A DNA stretch of 64,000 bases from Monodelphis domestica. Taxonomy: Eukaryota; Chordata; Mammalia; Didelphimorphia; Didelphidae. The stretch is from positions 535,977,793 through 536,041,792 of the forward strand of contig NC_077227.1 in the NCBI RefSeq assembly GCF_027887165.1, in the 5' to 3' direction. Below the pieces are notes generated by a model. That model searched no databases. It worked only from the letters and a program-made list of their open reading frames with translations, and had not been told where the DNA came from. The position numbers and the translations under genes are program-made. Each line of letters begins with the position of its first letter. Within the stretch, counting starts at the first letter, position 1. Below, one piece after another: positions 1 to 11,824 of this stretch.

Positions 1-82
1 CAGTAGGAAATTTTTTCAAGTATGAAATTTCCCAATGGGGAAATTTCCAACATTCATAAGCATAAGAAATTTTAAGGTTACA
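1..82 (-). repeat. End of the 3' LTR of the provirus (runs off the window)
   Basis: These 82 bp match positions 5080-5161 without a visible difference and end in the same terminal bases (ggttaca). They are the outer U3 end of the LTR copy whose remainder lies left of the window. Confidence 0.85.
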
Positions 83-1439
83 ATCCCCCCTGATGATCAT
101 GGGAGACCAGTCTCCCCATTGATCAAACAATATAATCAATTTTGTAATTCTGAATTCAATTCTAACTATAGATATACACAATATTCAATTTTTTAAAGAG
201 AATTAGAATAGTGAGAGAGGAAATAGAAAAGAAAAGAAAGCAAAACCAATGTTTTGCTAGGCGCATTGACAGAAAGCCAAATTAGGGGCAGTCCCTTTTG
301 GCATAAATGTGTACAATACAATAAATGTTCAATCAAAAGTTCAGTCCAATCAATCATATCCAAAGTTCATTCTTGATCTTCTTGATGAAGTATAGGTTTT
401 CGGCATCTTTCTGCAACAGTTCATTCTCTGGATATAAAAGTTTCTTTCTTGAAGATCTTTTCTCGAACAGAATTAAAATCTTGAATTTTTATAACAGTAA
501 AATCTTAAACAAAATTCAAAATTCTTGGATTTTTATAAAAATACAATCTCAAACAAAAAAATTTAAAAATTCTTAGATTTTAAATTAAAATACAATCCCC
601 CCTGAAGTAAGTATTAAACAATATCAAGTTTAGCTCAGAATGCAATATTTAGTTATGGGGGTGTATGTGTCAATTATCAAAAGAATAGGAAAATAATCAA
701 AAACATAAGAAAATTTCAAAATAGGCCTTGTATAGGTCCAGTTTAAAGTAATTTCTATCCCATAAGTATGTAGGACAGAATGCAGTAATATTTCACTTAG
801 CCATTTGTAGCCAAGACTACAGGAAGTTGCCATAATATAAGAAGAAAAGAATTAGAATTCTATTTTGATGGGGAAATGTCATTCCCTCATCTGATTTTTC
901 CCCCCTCTGGGATATACGGAGCCAGCATGATAGTCAAGCTTTGTACTTGTTTGAGTACTTAGTAAAGAGTGTAGATACAAGGAAGTCCTACGACTTAAAC
1001 ATAAGTTAAGTGTCGCAACCTTGAGTCTCACTTTAATATTTCTTGTGTGCTCTATTGGCACTATTCAGGTTTAGTCTGTGCTCCTTGTTTTTATCCCTTT
1101 TCCTGGAATCAGACACAAACATTAATCAAGTCCTATAATATTTTATCAATAAATGGCAGGTTCCCATAGTTTAAAGCTTTTAGGCATATATTGATATTAT
1201 AGCAAGAGTATATATATTAACTCATATTACTGTAGGAAAAAAATAATATTAATATTAATTATGTGTACCTTCAGTACAAAAAATGAGAAAAAAAATCAAA
1301 TATTCTGATCAAAAAAATAAAAGAAAAGAAATAAGAAAAATAAGAAAAAGATCAGTAATTCAATGTGTTCTTGAAAAAACAGCATCCATTTGTCTATGAA
1401 TTATTATCTCCAATTCATATGATAAGATATAGTCACAAT

Positions 1440-1950
1440 TCATATGATAGGATAGAGTCCATCAGTCTCAGCAGAAGATGCTTTCTTCACATGTGAGCAG
1501 TGAATCCAAGAGTCTTTTTCTCCAATCTTTATGGATGTTGGAGTAGTTAATAATATTTGGAATGATCCTTCCCATGAAGGTTGAGTTGCTCCAGTTCACT
1601 TGAAATTCTTGATATAAACTTTATCTCCTGGGTTCAGGTCATGCAGAGAAAAGTCTAATGGTCCAGCTTGTACTGCAGCTCCGGATTCATCAAGTTCACG
1701 TAGTTTGTGCTATAACTCCTGTATATAGGAAACAATAGTAATATCTCCCCCTAATAGCGATGTATAAGCCGGGGAGAAAGGCTTAGCCTGTATAGGCAGA
1801 TGTCCAAAAAGCATCTCAAATGGTGAAATATGTAAGTCTCCTCTAGGCCTGCTTCTAAGATAAAATAGGGCCAGAGGGAGAATTTCAGGCCATTTTAAAT
1901 GAGTCTCAGTGCATAATTTGCCAATCATAGTCTTAAGTTCTTTATTCATC
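1440..1950 (-). pseudogene. ERV pol remnant: C-terminal integrase
   Basis: Minus-strand translation resembles the end of gammaretroviral integrase: an LKWPEILPLALF stretch, then SPFEMLFGH, followed by a segment like the C-terminal GPY/F-type domain (PGDKVYIKNF, then SWEGSFQILLTTPTSIKI and WIHCSHVKKA). Integrase joins viral DNA to host DNA. This is part of a broken fossil and is not expected to be functional. Confidence 0.8.
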
Positions 1951-2124
1951 CTTTCCTACTATTTGGAGAGGAGAAAAAAACTGAAAAAGGTTAATTAACA
2001 TCAACAAAATCAATACAATCTAAGAAGAATCATCTTCATTATATAGTTCCCTGGGCACCCTCCTGAAGGGCACCTCTCTGAGGGTCATTAGTACCTCAAG
2101 TATTTTTTGGATGAGTGCCATTTC

Positions 2125-3745
2125 TCATATATTGTTGTTGAGTATTATCATTTTCTTCATTTGGAGCATTTTGTCATTATTTTTCCAATTCCTATTTCTA
2201 TAATTCTGGTTTCTAAAGTTCTTATTTCTATGTTCACTATAGTTATTTCTATAAACATCATTATAATTTCTAGAATTTCTAAAATTCTGGTTTCTATGAC
2301 CATTATCATCATTTCTATAGTTATTTCTAAAGCTATTATTAAACTGTGTATTCCTTCTAATCATCTTAAGAAAGGTTCTACATTCCATCATTTTGTGGCC
2401 CTTCTTCTCACAGAAGTGGCAAGTTATTGATTTATTTGTGAATTCCCGCAAAGGGGCTATAGTCTCTCCCTTATTTTTCAATTGTCTCTTTAACATTTCA
2501 ATTTCTTTCTTTAAATCTTCCACTGATGTATCGTCTTCCTCAGGTCTTTTTACATGACCTTTATAAACATAGGTTGCTACTCTCCTTAGTTCATCTAGGT
2601 CCATAGAGTCCCAATTAGGGCAGCTAGTTTTAAAGTAGTCCTTTACCACTGAACAACAATTCTTAACAAATCATCTACGTAGTTGTCTAATGTCTCTTTC
2701 TCTGGACAAATCAAGGTCCATATATGTATTCCCTACGTCAATAAGTCTGTCCATAAACTGGGAGGGTGTTTCATCAATATGTTGTTGGGTTTTTTCAAAT
2801 TTTGACCATTTTTCAGGTCTATCAGAGGAAGCTCTCATGGCTGTCAATAATGCTTCTCTGGCCTGGTTTAGTTTTGTGTAATCTAATTCAACATTGGGGT
2901 TCCAATGTGGATCTTCAGTTGGCCAATAATGTCCTCTTCTACCTTGTTTTTTTATTAACCAGAGAGACAATATTATTTTTCTCTCTCTTTGTTAATAATT
3001 CATCTAATATATTCTCAACATCCAACCAAGTGGGGTCAAAAGTTCTGAATATGTTCTCTAATTTTTTTATAATTATTATTGGTTCATCCTCAAACGATGG
3101 CATTTCTTCCTTCAATTTTTTTAAATCCTCAGGGGTAAAAGGTGTATGATGTCTTACAGATACCAAGTTTCCATTTTTATTAAAAGTGGGTACTTCCCTT
3201 AAAGGAAATAAGCTATCTAAATTATTTGGTACTCCTATTTCTAGGCTTCTTGCTCCATTTTCAATTGGGTAAGTCTGAGACATAGAAGGGTTGGGCACAT
3301 TAAAAGGAGGGGTTTGTTGTAATGCCATTGTGCCAGAAAATTCAGAGGTAGGGTGTGTACTTAAAGTTGATTGTGTTGTGTTGGAAGCCTGGGTGGGGTA
3401 TGGACTTAGAGTTGATTGATTAGAATTAGAGTTTTCTGAGACTAAGGGGTCAGGGGAAGCAATGGGTTGGTTTGACTGAGAATTGAGTTCTTTAAGGAAA
3501 TACAATATTAAAATTACAATAATCAAAAACTCAAGGGAAAGTAGTATGTTGATTAGTTTTTGCCACAAGTTCCATGAGATGAGCCCTTTCAGAGAGACAA
3601 GGAATTCTGTATTTATAAGATTGGTCATGGGGCTGCTGAGCCAGTTGCTAAGTAAGTTGCAGACCAATGTTTGTATTAAGAAAAGAACAAAGTATTTACT
3701 GAAACTCCAGTTGTTAACTAAGTTCTGAACTGTCTGTGACTCCAT
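2125..3745 (-). pseudogene. ERV gag remnant
   Basis: Minus-strand pieces together resemble a gamma-type Gag polyprotein. Upstream (about 2939-3745) there is an N-terminal part with a hydrophobic stretch, a Ser/Thr/Pro/Gln-rich linker, and the start of capsid with a TPFTPEDLKKLK stretch and a PTWLDVENILDELLT motif like the WDDCQQLLQALLT region of mammalian gammaretroviruses. Next (about 2671-2970) comes the capsid C-terminal part, with a segment resembling the major homology region (ETPSQFMDRLIDVGNTY). Last (about 2125-2649) is a nucleocapsid-like part with one CCHC knuckle (CHFCEKKGHKMMEC) and an Arg/Asn-rich tail. Gag builds the virus core. The copy is broken. Confidence 0.85.
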
Positions 3746-4057
3746 ATTTCTAAAGTAAAAAACGTGGGAAGCAGGACAAGGCCAAAGAAGTTTTCCCAGG
3801 TTTTTCTAGTCTTAATTTAGGCAATTTCTAGCCAGGACCTTAGGGCCCTGTTGCTAAGATCTAAAACAGCTTAATTTAAGGAGAAAAAAGGTTTTTTACT
3901 CACCCGTTCTTGCAGCTGTAAATTTGAAGTCAAGTTAAAAAAAAAGAAAACAAAACTGACTAATATGCAAGTAATAAAGCAAAAAAATAAAGGAAAGAGA
4001 TTTCACAGAAATATTTTGAGGGTTTTCTCACTAAATTCGTGGTCAGCCATAAACTGT

Positions 4058-5161
4058 TAGATTTAAAATAGTTTTGAGCATTAAATAGTTGTAGTTAAGA
4101 GAGTGGGAGCCATAAACTGTGATAATTAAAATGTTTGGGAGCAAGGGAAATATATGACAATTATGACCGCTGAAATATGTTTTCTACTGTGTCTTGGTTT
4201 TATATAAATATAAGATGGTCACCAGGGAATATATTCCCAATTTATGAATATGCCCAAGCCAACTGGGTTTTATAGAGAAATTTCATTTATAATACACTGA
4301 TTAATCAATAGAAAAAGAGAGAAAGTAAGAAAGGAATAAGAATGAAGGGCCTCAAGCCAATAACGCCTAGACCTCAGTCCTAAGAGATAAATCAGTCAGT
4401 TGGTTTTATCACTCGCCCAAGATCTCTCTAGGTAAGGCTTCTCATGCCAACCTCAGGCTCCACCTTCAAGAGAGCCTCCTTTCAAGAAATGTTTCCAGAG
4501 AAGTCTCCTCCTGACTCCTCCTGAGTTCTCCTTCCACAGCCTTCTTCAAGACCTCTCCAGGAGCTCTCCTTCCAGGACCTCTCTCCTCTCAGACCTCCTT
4601 CAGAGCATCCACCTCCCTTCAGTCCTCAGACCCTTCTATCTTTCAGCAAAAAATCTAACTTCCCTCCCCTCAGTTCTCACATCTACCAATCACTATCGCT
4701 GTCTCCCCTGTGCCAATGGTGGCTCTAGCTTAACCCAGGACCACCCAGAGGTCTGTCCCCTTTGCACATGTCTCTATTGAAGGTCATATTTTCAAATAAT
4801 TAAATCTTGATCTTTGCTGCAGCCCTTCCTAAATCCTGTTACTCTGAGTAGGGTGGAGATTGTAGTTTCCAAGACCTGGTTCTGTCATTCCAAGTATCTC
4901 TATTGTATCAATTCTAAAATCAATCATGACTCAAAGAACTTCCTGTTCTATGCTTAAGCATAGGTCAAAGCCCTTTCCATTGTTTAGCAAAAGGTTTCTG
5001 TCCTAAAGTAGTCTTAAGTAGGGAGGAGAAGGATCCTCCCATGCCAAGGAGTTTCACATTCCAATAGAGTTCTTACTATCAGTAGGAAATTTTTTCAAGT
5101 ATGAAATTTCCCAATGGGGAAATTTCCAACATTCATAAGCATAAGAAATTTTAAGGTTACA
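4058..5161 (-). repeat. 5' LTR of the provirus
   Basis: The right edge is fixed: LTR sequence stops at 5161 and SINE sequence starts at 5162. The left edge is less certain because the phrase agccataaactgt occurs twice (about 4047 and 4107), so the LTR could begin near 4058 (tgttag) or 4118 (tgtgat). On the minus strand it begins TGTAAC and would end CTAACA or ATCACA, both in line with TG...CA ends. A pyrimidine-rich central part shares long stretches with the solo LTRs at 28523-29537 and 32910-33573. Confidence 0.75.
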
Positions 5162-5348
5162 AGAGCCAGGCCTAGAGATAGGAGGTCATAGGTTCAAATC
5201 TGACCTCAGACACTTCCCAGCTATGTGACCTTGGGCAAGTCATTTAACCCCCATTACCTAGCCCATACCACTTTTATGCCTTGGAACCAATACACAGTAT
5301 TGATTCCAAAATGGAAGGTAAGGGTTTAAAAATAATAATAATAATTTT
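5162..5348 (+). mobile_element. tRNA-headed marsupial SINE, 3' part (split by the provirus)
   Basis: Begins agagccaggcctagagat and runs through the usual body (gtgaccttgggcaagtcat; ccttggaaccaatacacag) to an A/T-rich tail. The 5' head that should come first is missing here because the provirus landed in it, so the head should lie left of the window. Confidence 0.9.
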
Positions 5349-5359
5349 TTTAAAAGAAT

Positions 5360-6245
5360 CATGTTTCAATCACTAATGATTAGAAGGGGGGAAGCAAATG
5401 AAATCACCTTTGACATTGCACCTCATACCTACAAAAGTAGCAAAAACAAACAAAATGGGGGCCTATGGTATACTAGTAAACCAGTATATGTATGGTATAT
5501 AAGTATACTAGTATATTAGTATATATATGGTATACAAGTATACTAGCACACTATTGGTAGAGCTATGAATTGGTCCAACCAACCTGGAAAGTAATTTGAA
5601 CCTAAGGTTCAAAAATTACCAAACAATATATCCTTTGATCTAGCTATAACATTAATAGGATCATATACCCCCAAAGAAATCAAAGGAAGAAGAAAAGGAT
5701 CAATATGTACAAAAATATTTATAGCAGCTCTTTTCATAGGAGCCAGAAATTGGAAATTGAGATGTCCTCCTACTATGAAATAACTAAACAAATTTTGGCA
5801 CACAGATGTCTTGAATTAGTATTGTACTATAAGAAATGATGAAATGCACAGTTTCAGAGGAAACTGTAATATTTCTGAAACAATGCAAAGTAAACAGAAT
5901 CAAGAGAATAATGTATACAGTAATAACAAGAACTTTGATCAATGCAATGATAAACCATGAATCAAAAAGAATGAAAACGAAATATGCCATTCACTTGTCT
6001 CTTGAAAGAGAAGAGGTGTTGAACTTAAAACACAGAATGAGATATCTTTTCAGATATGACTAATTTACTGAGAATTAATTTTAGAGGAATTTATTTTACC
6101 ATACTATGCAACTATCAATGGTTTTATCTGGTAGGGTTATTCTTTTTAATTAGTCAGAGTGGTGCAGAGAAGGAGGTAATGGGAGGAATCAATTTTAAAA
6201 AATAAAGTTTATTTAAAATCTAAAACTATCAATAAAATTTTTTCA
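5360..6245 (+). mobile_element. L1 LINE 3' fragment, old
   Basis: Plus-strand ORF2 C-terminal and 3' end, strongly decayed. Recognisable pieces are the tattggtagagctatgaatt stretch, the ccaaagaaatcaaaggaaga stretch and the agcagctcttttcataggag stretch. These match, in order, the better-kept L1 copies at 8676-9616 and 10460-11385. An AT-rich TATACTAG repeat patch is inserted near 5466-5548. Confidence 0.75.
5466..5548. repeat. AT-rich minisatellite-like patch (tatactagta units)
   Basis: Several imperfect copies of gtatactagta / gtatatatggtata interrupt the L1 fragment. The units are nearly self-complementary, so the patch can form hairpins. It looks like local expansion within the LINE. Confidence 0.6.
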
Positions 6246-6248
6246 AAG

Positions 6249-6633
6249 ATAAGAAACCCTGACACATTTGGTAGCACTCATTTTGAGAAATGATAGAAGG
6301 ATAGGAATAGAGTTGTACAGGCGGCATTGGAAGGAATATCTACATCATTGAGGTCACTGATTCAATGCTCTATTATAATACTAAAATTTTCCTGCTTCAT
6401 TGAGCCCTCTGAAAAATTAAGGGGGAAAGGGAGAGAATTTAAGTACTGTTAGTAAAGTATATGATTTGAGTCACTTTTCAGTAATAGTGACAATTACTAG
6501 AGTGTAAGGGCACTGACACATTGGCACCATCCTACCAAAGCAGAGAGGCTTCAGATATGGGTCCAGAGAGAAACTATATATTTGGAGTCTGAGGATTAGG
6601 ATGGCTAAGTATGGAGAAACTCATCACTTGAAG
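6249..6633. other. No gene seen
   Basis: About 385 bp of AT-rich sequence without a recognisable gene or repeat. Confidence 0.5.
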
Positions 6634-6644
6634 AATAGCCACCA

Positions 6645-6857
6645 GGGGGCAGGGTGGTTCAGTGGCTCAGTGGCTCAGTGGATTGAGAGTCAGGCCTAGA
6701 GATGGGAGGTCCGGGGTTCAAATTTGGCCTCAGACACTTCCCAGCTGTGTGACCCTGGGCAAGTCACTTGACCCCCATTGCCTAGCCCTTACCACTCTTC
6801 TGCCTTGGAGCCAATGCATAGTATTGACTCCAAAATGGAAGGTAAGGGTTTAAAAAC
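6645..6857 (+). mobile_element. tRNA-headed SINE with 11-bp target duplication
   Basis: A full copy with head, body and A-rich tail. It is flanked by aatagccacca at 6634-6644 and 6858-6868. The head carries a small local triplication of the cagtggct unit (about 6660-6681). A 63-residue reading frame here is only SINE sequence. Confidence 0.95.
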
Positions 6858-6954
6858 AATAGCCACCAAATAGCTTTTCAGTCCCAACTCATAAAAGAAA
6901 TCTGAAGGTTTAATGGAAAAGTTATTGGACTTCAGTTTCCTAGAGACAAGGATT

Positions 6955-7150
6955 TACTCCCTGCATCTCTCACCCCAAAACTTACTAGCTCTATGATAGT
7001 AGGCAAGTCACTAAATTCTCTGAGATTCAGTTCCTGAATTTGGAATTTAGGAATAATAATACTTTCTGTATCCACCAATGGGTTTATTGTGAGGAGCAAA
7101 TGAGATACTATATAAAAAATGTGTTATAAATCCTAAAGCACTATAGTAGC
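6955..7150 (+). mobile_element. CORE-SINE / MIR-type relic
   Basis: Shows the order typical of CORE-SINEs: ggcaagtcactaaattctct, a gagattcagttcctgaatt piece, gaggagcaaatgagatacta and a taaagcactatagtag end. Strongly decayed. Confidence 0.6.
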
Positions 7151-7640
7151 CTTAGTCATGAAGATCATCTGCCAAGTACTACTAGTACTAGTGATCTGCA
7201 CCATTGGAGAGTGTCCACCCTGTGAAATCATGGGTTCTTGATCTATTAACTCATGTTAATCCATTTACATTTAAGCTTGTGTAGTCTTCCTTGTGGCACA
7301 GGATTTACGGGTTCAGAAATGAAGGTCTCAGCCAGGAATTAAACTTGTGGTTTAATCTTATTATTAGCACCAGCTAAACAAAGTAATCATACTAGTTGTA
7401 GTCTCTCATGTTGCAGGGGAGGGCCTCTCCTTTTTCTCCCCTTAGACTGATGACAAATTCCATGAGCTCATCTCCACTTGCCTAAAAGAAAAAAAATGAG
7501 ACTTTTCAAATTTCATGTTTTCTCTAAATGCTTTGTTCACTCATCCAACTTCCTCACCTTTGCATGAGTGGTTCTGGAACATTATCCTTCCTTATCCCTA
7601 CATTTTTGGTTTATGTTTTATTTCACAACCTGACTAATAG
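7151..7640. other. No gene seen
   Basis: About 490 bp without a recognisable gene or repeat. Confidence 0.5.
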
Positions 7641-7644
7641 GAAA

Positions 7645-8675
7645 GTATGTTTTATTTTATTTTATTTTACTTTTCCCAATTACATGTGAAAACAGTTTCC
7701 AACATTTTAAAAAGAATTTTGAATCTTGAATTCTCTCCTTCCTCTCAACCCCTGAGATAATAAGCAGTGTCATAGATTTTACATGTACAGCATTGTAAAA
7801 CATTTCCCCTTGTTAATACTTTTGTGGAATGAAACTAAAACAAAAAAATTAGGAAAGAAAATGAAAAAGTTTCCTTCAGTCTGGATTCAGACTCTGTCAG
7901 TTTCTTTGGAAGCAAATGGCTTCTTTTTATCATGAGTCCCTTGGGATTCTTTTAGATCATTGTATTCTGAAAATAACTAAGTCATTCACAGTTGTTCATT
8001 ATACAATATTCCTGCCACTGCATACACTATTCTCCTAGTTGTGTTCCTTTCACTACGCTTCAGTTCATGTGAGTCTTTCCAGGTTTTTCTGAGTCCTCCT
8101 GCTTGTCATTTCTTACACCACAATAGTATTTCATTACAATCATGTCCTATAACTTACTCAGCCAATCCCCAATTGATGGGTCTCCCCTCACTTTCCAATT
8201 CTTTGCTCCCACAAAAAAAGAAATACTTTAAATATTTTTGTACAAATAGGCCCTTTTACTTTTTGCTTTTTATCTCTTTGAAATACAAACAGTAATGGTA
8301 TTGCTGGGTCAAAGGGTATGCACTGTTTTATAATTCTTTGGGCATCAGTCCAATTTGCTCTCCAAATTGGTTGAATAAGTTCACAACATCACTAACAGGG
8401 TCCCAGTTTTCCCACATTCCCTCCAAGTTTTGTCATATTCCTTTTCTGTCATAATAGCTAATTTGATACATAGAGGAAGGTACCTCAGAGTTGTTTTAAT
8501 TTGTGCTTCTCTCATTCATAGTGATTTCAAGCATTTTTTTTCATGAATATAGAGTCTTAATTACTTTGCCTTAGAACTATTAATTCATATCTTTTGACCA
8601 TTTATCCATGAGGAAATGACTTGTGTTCTTATACATTCAACTCACTTCTCTATGTGTTTAAGAAATGAGGTCTTA
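7645..8675 (-). mobile_element. L1 LINE 3' part, minus strand (first half of a split copy)
   Basis: Begins with the reversed 3' UTR (cccaattacatgtgaaaaca) and runs backward through ORF2: the reversed ccccaattgatgggtctccc and tattgctgggtcaaagggta stretches. It continues after the inserted plus-strand L1, at 9617-10420. Confidence 0.85.
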
Positions 8676-9616
8676 TGGATAGGTAGTTTTCAGATAAAGA
8701 AATCAAAACTATTAACAAGCACATGAAGAAGTGTTCTAAATCTCTTATAATCAGAGAGATGCAAATCAAAACAACTCTGAGGTATCACCTCACACCTAGC
8801 AGATTGACTAACATGACAGCAAAGGAAAGTAATGACTGCTGGAGGGGATGTGGCAAAAGTAGGGACATTAATTCATTGCTGGTGGAGTTGTGAACTGATC
8901 CAACCATTCTGGAGGGCAATTTGGAACTATGCCCAAAGGGCGATAAAAGAATGTCTGCCCTTTGATCCAGCCATAGCACTGCTGGGTTTGTACCCCAAAG
9001 AGATAATGGGGAAAAAGACTTGTACAAGAATATTCATAGCTGTGCTCTTTGTGGTGGCCAAAAATTGGAAAACGAGGGGATGCCCATCAATTGGGGAATG
9101 GCTGAACAAACTGTGGTATATGTTGGTGATGGAGTACTATTGTGCTAAAAGGAATAATAAAGTGGAGGAATTCCATGGAGACTGGAACGACCTCCAGGAA
9201 GTGATGCAGAGCGAGAGGAGCAGAACCAGGAAATCATTATACACAGAGACTGACACACTGTGGTACAATCGAAGGTAATGGACTTCTCCATTAGTGGCGA
9301 TGCAATAGCCCTGAACAATCTGCAGGGATCTAGGAGAAAAACACTATCCATAAGCAGAGGACAAACTGTGGGAGTAGAAACACCGAGGAAAAGTAACTGC
9401 CTGACTACAGCTGTTGAGGGGACATGTCAGAGAAGAGACTCTAAACGAACACTCTAATGCAAATACTAACAACATGGCAATGGGTTCGAATCAAGAACAC
9501 ATGTGATACCCGGTGGAATCACGTGTCGGCACAGGGTGGGGGAGGGAGGAAAAGAAAATGACCTTTGTCTCTAATGAATAATGCTTAGAAATGATCAAAT
9601 AAAATATTATTTTTTT
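8676..9616 (+). mobile_element. 5'-truncated L1 LINE inserted into an older L1
   Basis: About 940 bp holding the ORF2 C-terminal part, 3' UTR, AATAAA signal and short A/T tail. The frame from about 8832 to 9278 reads like the end of L1 ORF2 (PFWRAIWNYAQRAIKECLPF, then DPAIALLGLYPKEI, then WLNKLWYMLVMEYY). The flanks aaatgaggtctta (8663-8675) and aaatggagtcttta (9617-9630) look like a slightly diverged target duplication in the host minus-strand L1. It is a close relative of the copy at 21864-22555. Confidence 0.9.
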
Positions 9617-10420
9617 AAATGGAGTCTTTATTAGACTTATAAAAAATATTTTTGCACCATTATGATTATTAGGTATTGCTCTTCATCCTATTTCCCCCTA
9701 TTTAGTCTCTGACCACCACCTCCCCCAATATGCCTTCTTTTCTGCCAGCTACACCCCCCTTTTCTTATTTCCTTCCCTTCCTACTTTCCTGTAGGGTAAA
9801 ATAGATTTCTATACACAATTAATTTTGTATGTTCTTCCTTTATTGAACCAATTCTGAAGAGAATGAGGTTCATGTACTTTCCTCTCTATCTTCCTCATTT
9901 CCCCCATCTTCCCCTCCACTGTGAATGTCCTTTCATGCCTCTTTTATATGTGATAATTTACTCCCATTCAATTTTTCCTTCCCCCTCCTCCCAAAACATT
10001 CCTCATTCTTATGCCTTAATTTTATTTTTTTAACAACATCCCATCATATTCACATCCTTGCCCTCTGTTTACATATACTCCTTCTAACAGCCCTAATAAT
10101 GATAAAAATTCTTAGGAGTTATAAGAATCATCTTCCTGTGTTGGGATGCACACAATTTAACCTTATTGAATATATTTTGATTTTTCTTTCTTGTCTATCT
10201 TATTCTGTTTCTCTTGAATCTTGTATTTGAGAGTAATAATTTCCATCCAGCTCTGGTCTTTTCATCAGGAATGTTTGAAAGTTCTCTGTTTCATTAAATA
10301 TCTATTTTTCCCCTGAAGGATTTTGTTCAGTTTTGCTGAATAAGTGACTCTTGATTGAAGTCCTAGTTCCTTTGCCCTCTGGAATACCATATTCCAAGTT
10401 CTCTAATCCTGGGCCCAGAG
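9617..10420 (-). mobile_element. L1 LINE, minus strand (second half of the split copy)
   Basis: Continues the L1 begun at 7645. After the inserted copy, the reversed sequence carries on (gagtctttattagacttata) and then shows the reversed internal L1 region (tccagctctggtcttttcat; atttttcccctgaaggattt; cagttttgctgaataagtga). It may hold an internal deletion, since the two halves are shorter than a full L1. Confidence 0.7.
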
Positions 10421-10459
10421 TTGAATATGAGGAAGAAAGCACTTTCTATCACCTCAAAG

Positions 10460-11385
<926 letters not shown>

Positions 11386-11454
11386 AGAAATGTATCTTTT
11401 AAAAAAGGAGAGAATATTTGTGATAAAATGGGGGCTCCATTAAAAGAGAAAAAA

Positions 11455-11632
11455 GGACAGCTAGGTGACACAATGGATATAATGCCAGACCTGAAGTCAG
11501 TAGGACCTGGGTTCAAGTCTGACCTCAGACACTTCTTAGCTGTGTGGCCCTGGACAAGTCACTTAATCCCATTTGCCTATCCTTTACCCTTTTCTCTTAG
11601 AATTGTTACTAAGACAAAAGGTAAGGGGAAGA
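11455..11632 (+). mobile_element. tRNA-headed SINE, older type
   Basis: Reads ggacagctaggtgacacaat, then cctgggttcaagtctgacct, then ctgtgtggccctggacaagt and cttagaattgttactaagac. Its tail merges with the purine tract that follows. Confidence 0.85.
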
Positions 11633-11795
11633 AGGAAGAGAAGGAGAGGAAGGATGAGGAGGAGGAAGAGAAAGACAAAGAGAAGGAGGAAGAGGAGGAG
11701 AAAAAGAAGGAGGAAGAGGAAGAGAAAGAGGAGAACAAGAAGAAAGAAGGTAGAGGAGGGGGAGGAGGAGAAAGATATGAATTCAAGAAAGGTAT
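11618..11795. repeat. Purine (A/G) tract of about 175 bp
   Basis: Nearly uninterrupted A and G on the plus strand (aggaggaagag-type units), apparently grown out of the SINE tail (aaggtaaggggaagaaggaa). Lys/Glu- and Arg-rich or Ser/Phe-rich reading frames over it are low-complexity artefacts. Such tracts can form triplex DNA. Confidence 0.9.
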
Positions 11796-11824
11796 AAAGA
11801 TGGAATGAACTCTCCCCTGCCTAC

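Larger units (their letters stand above)
1..5161 (-). mobile_element. Broken ERV1 (gammaretrovirus-like) provirus, minus strand
   Basis: A proviral fossil read on the minus strand. The 5' LTR is at the right (about 4058-5161) and the last 82 bp of the other LTR are at the window's left edge, so the element starts outside the window. Recognisable parts are gag (about 2125-3745: matrix/proline-rich region, gamma-type capsid, CCHC zinc knuckle) and the C-terminal end of pol integrase (about 1440-1950). No clear env was recognised. A C-rich run at 85-90 is a polypurine tract on the minus strand, directly beside the LTR. The element is broken, with several breaks. The 82 bp of LTR visible at both ends look identical, which suggests a fairly recent insertion, though the sample is short. 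The family is inferred from protein motifs, not from a search. Confidence 0.85.

Noticed and set aside
2107-2430. 107-residue plus-strand frame rich in Ile
   Set aside because: It is the antisense of the retroviral gag nucleocapsid region.
6645-6857. tRNA gene
   Set aside because: The tRNA-like head here and in the other copies is part of a dispersed SINE with a non-tRNA body and A-rich tail.
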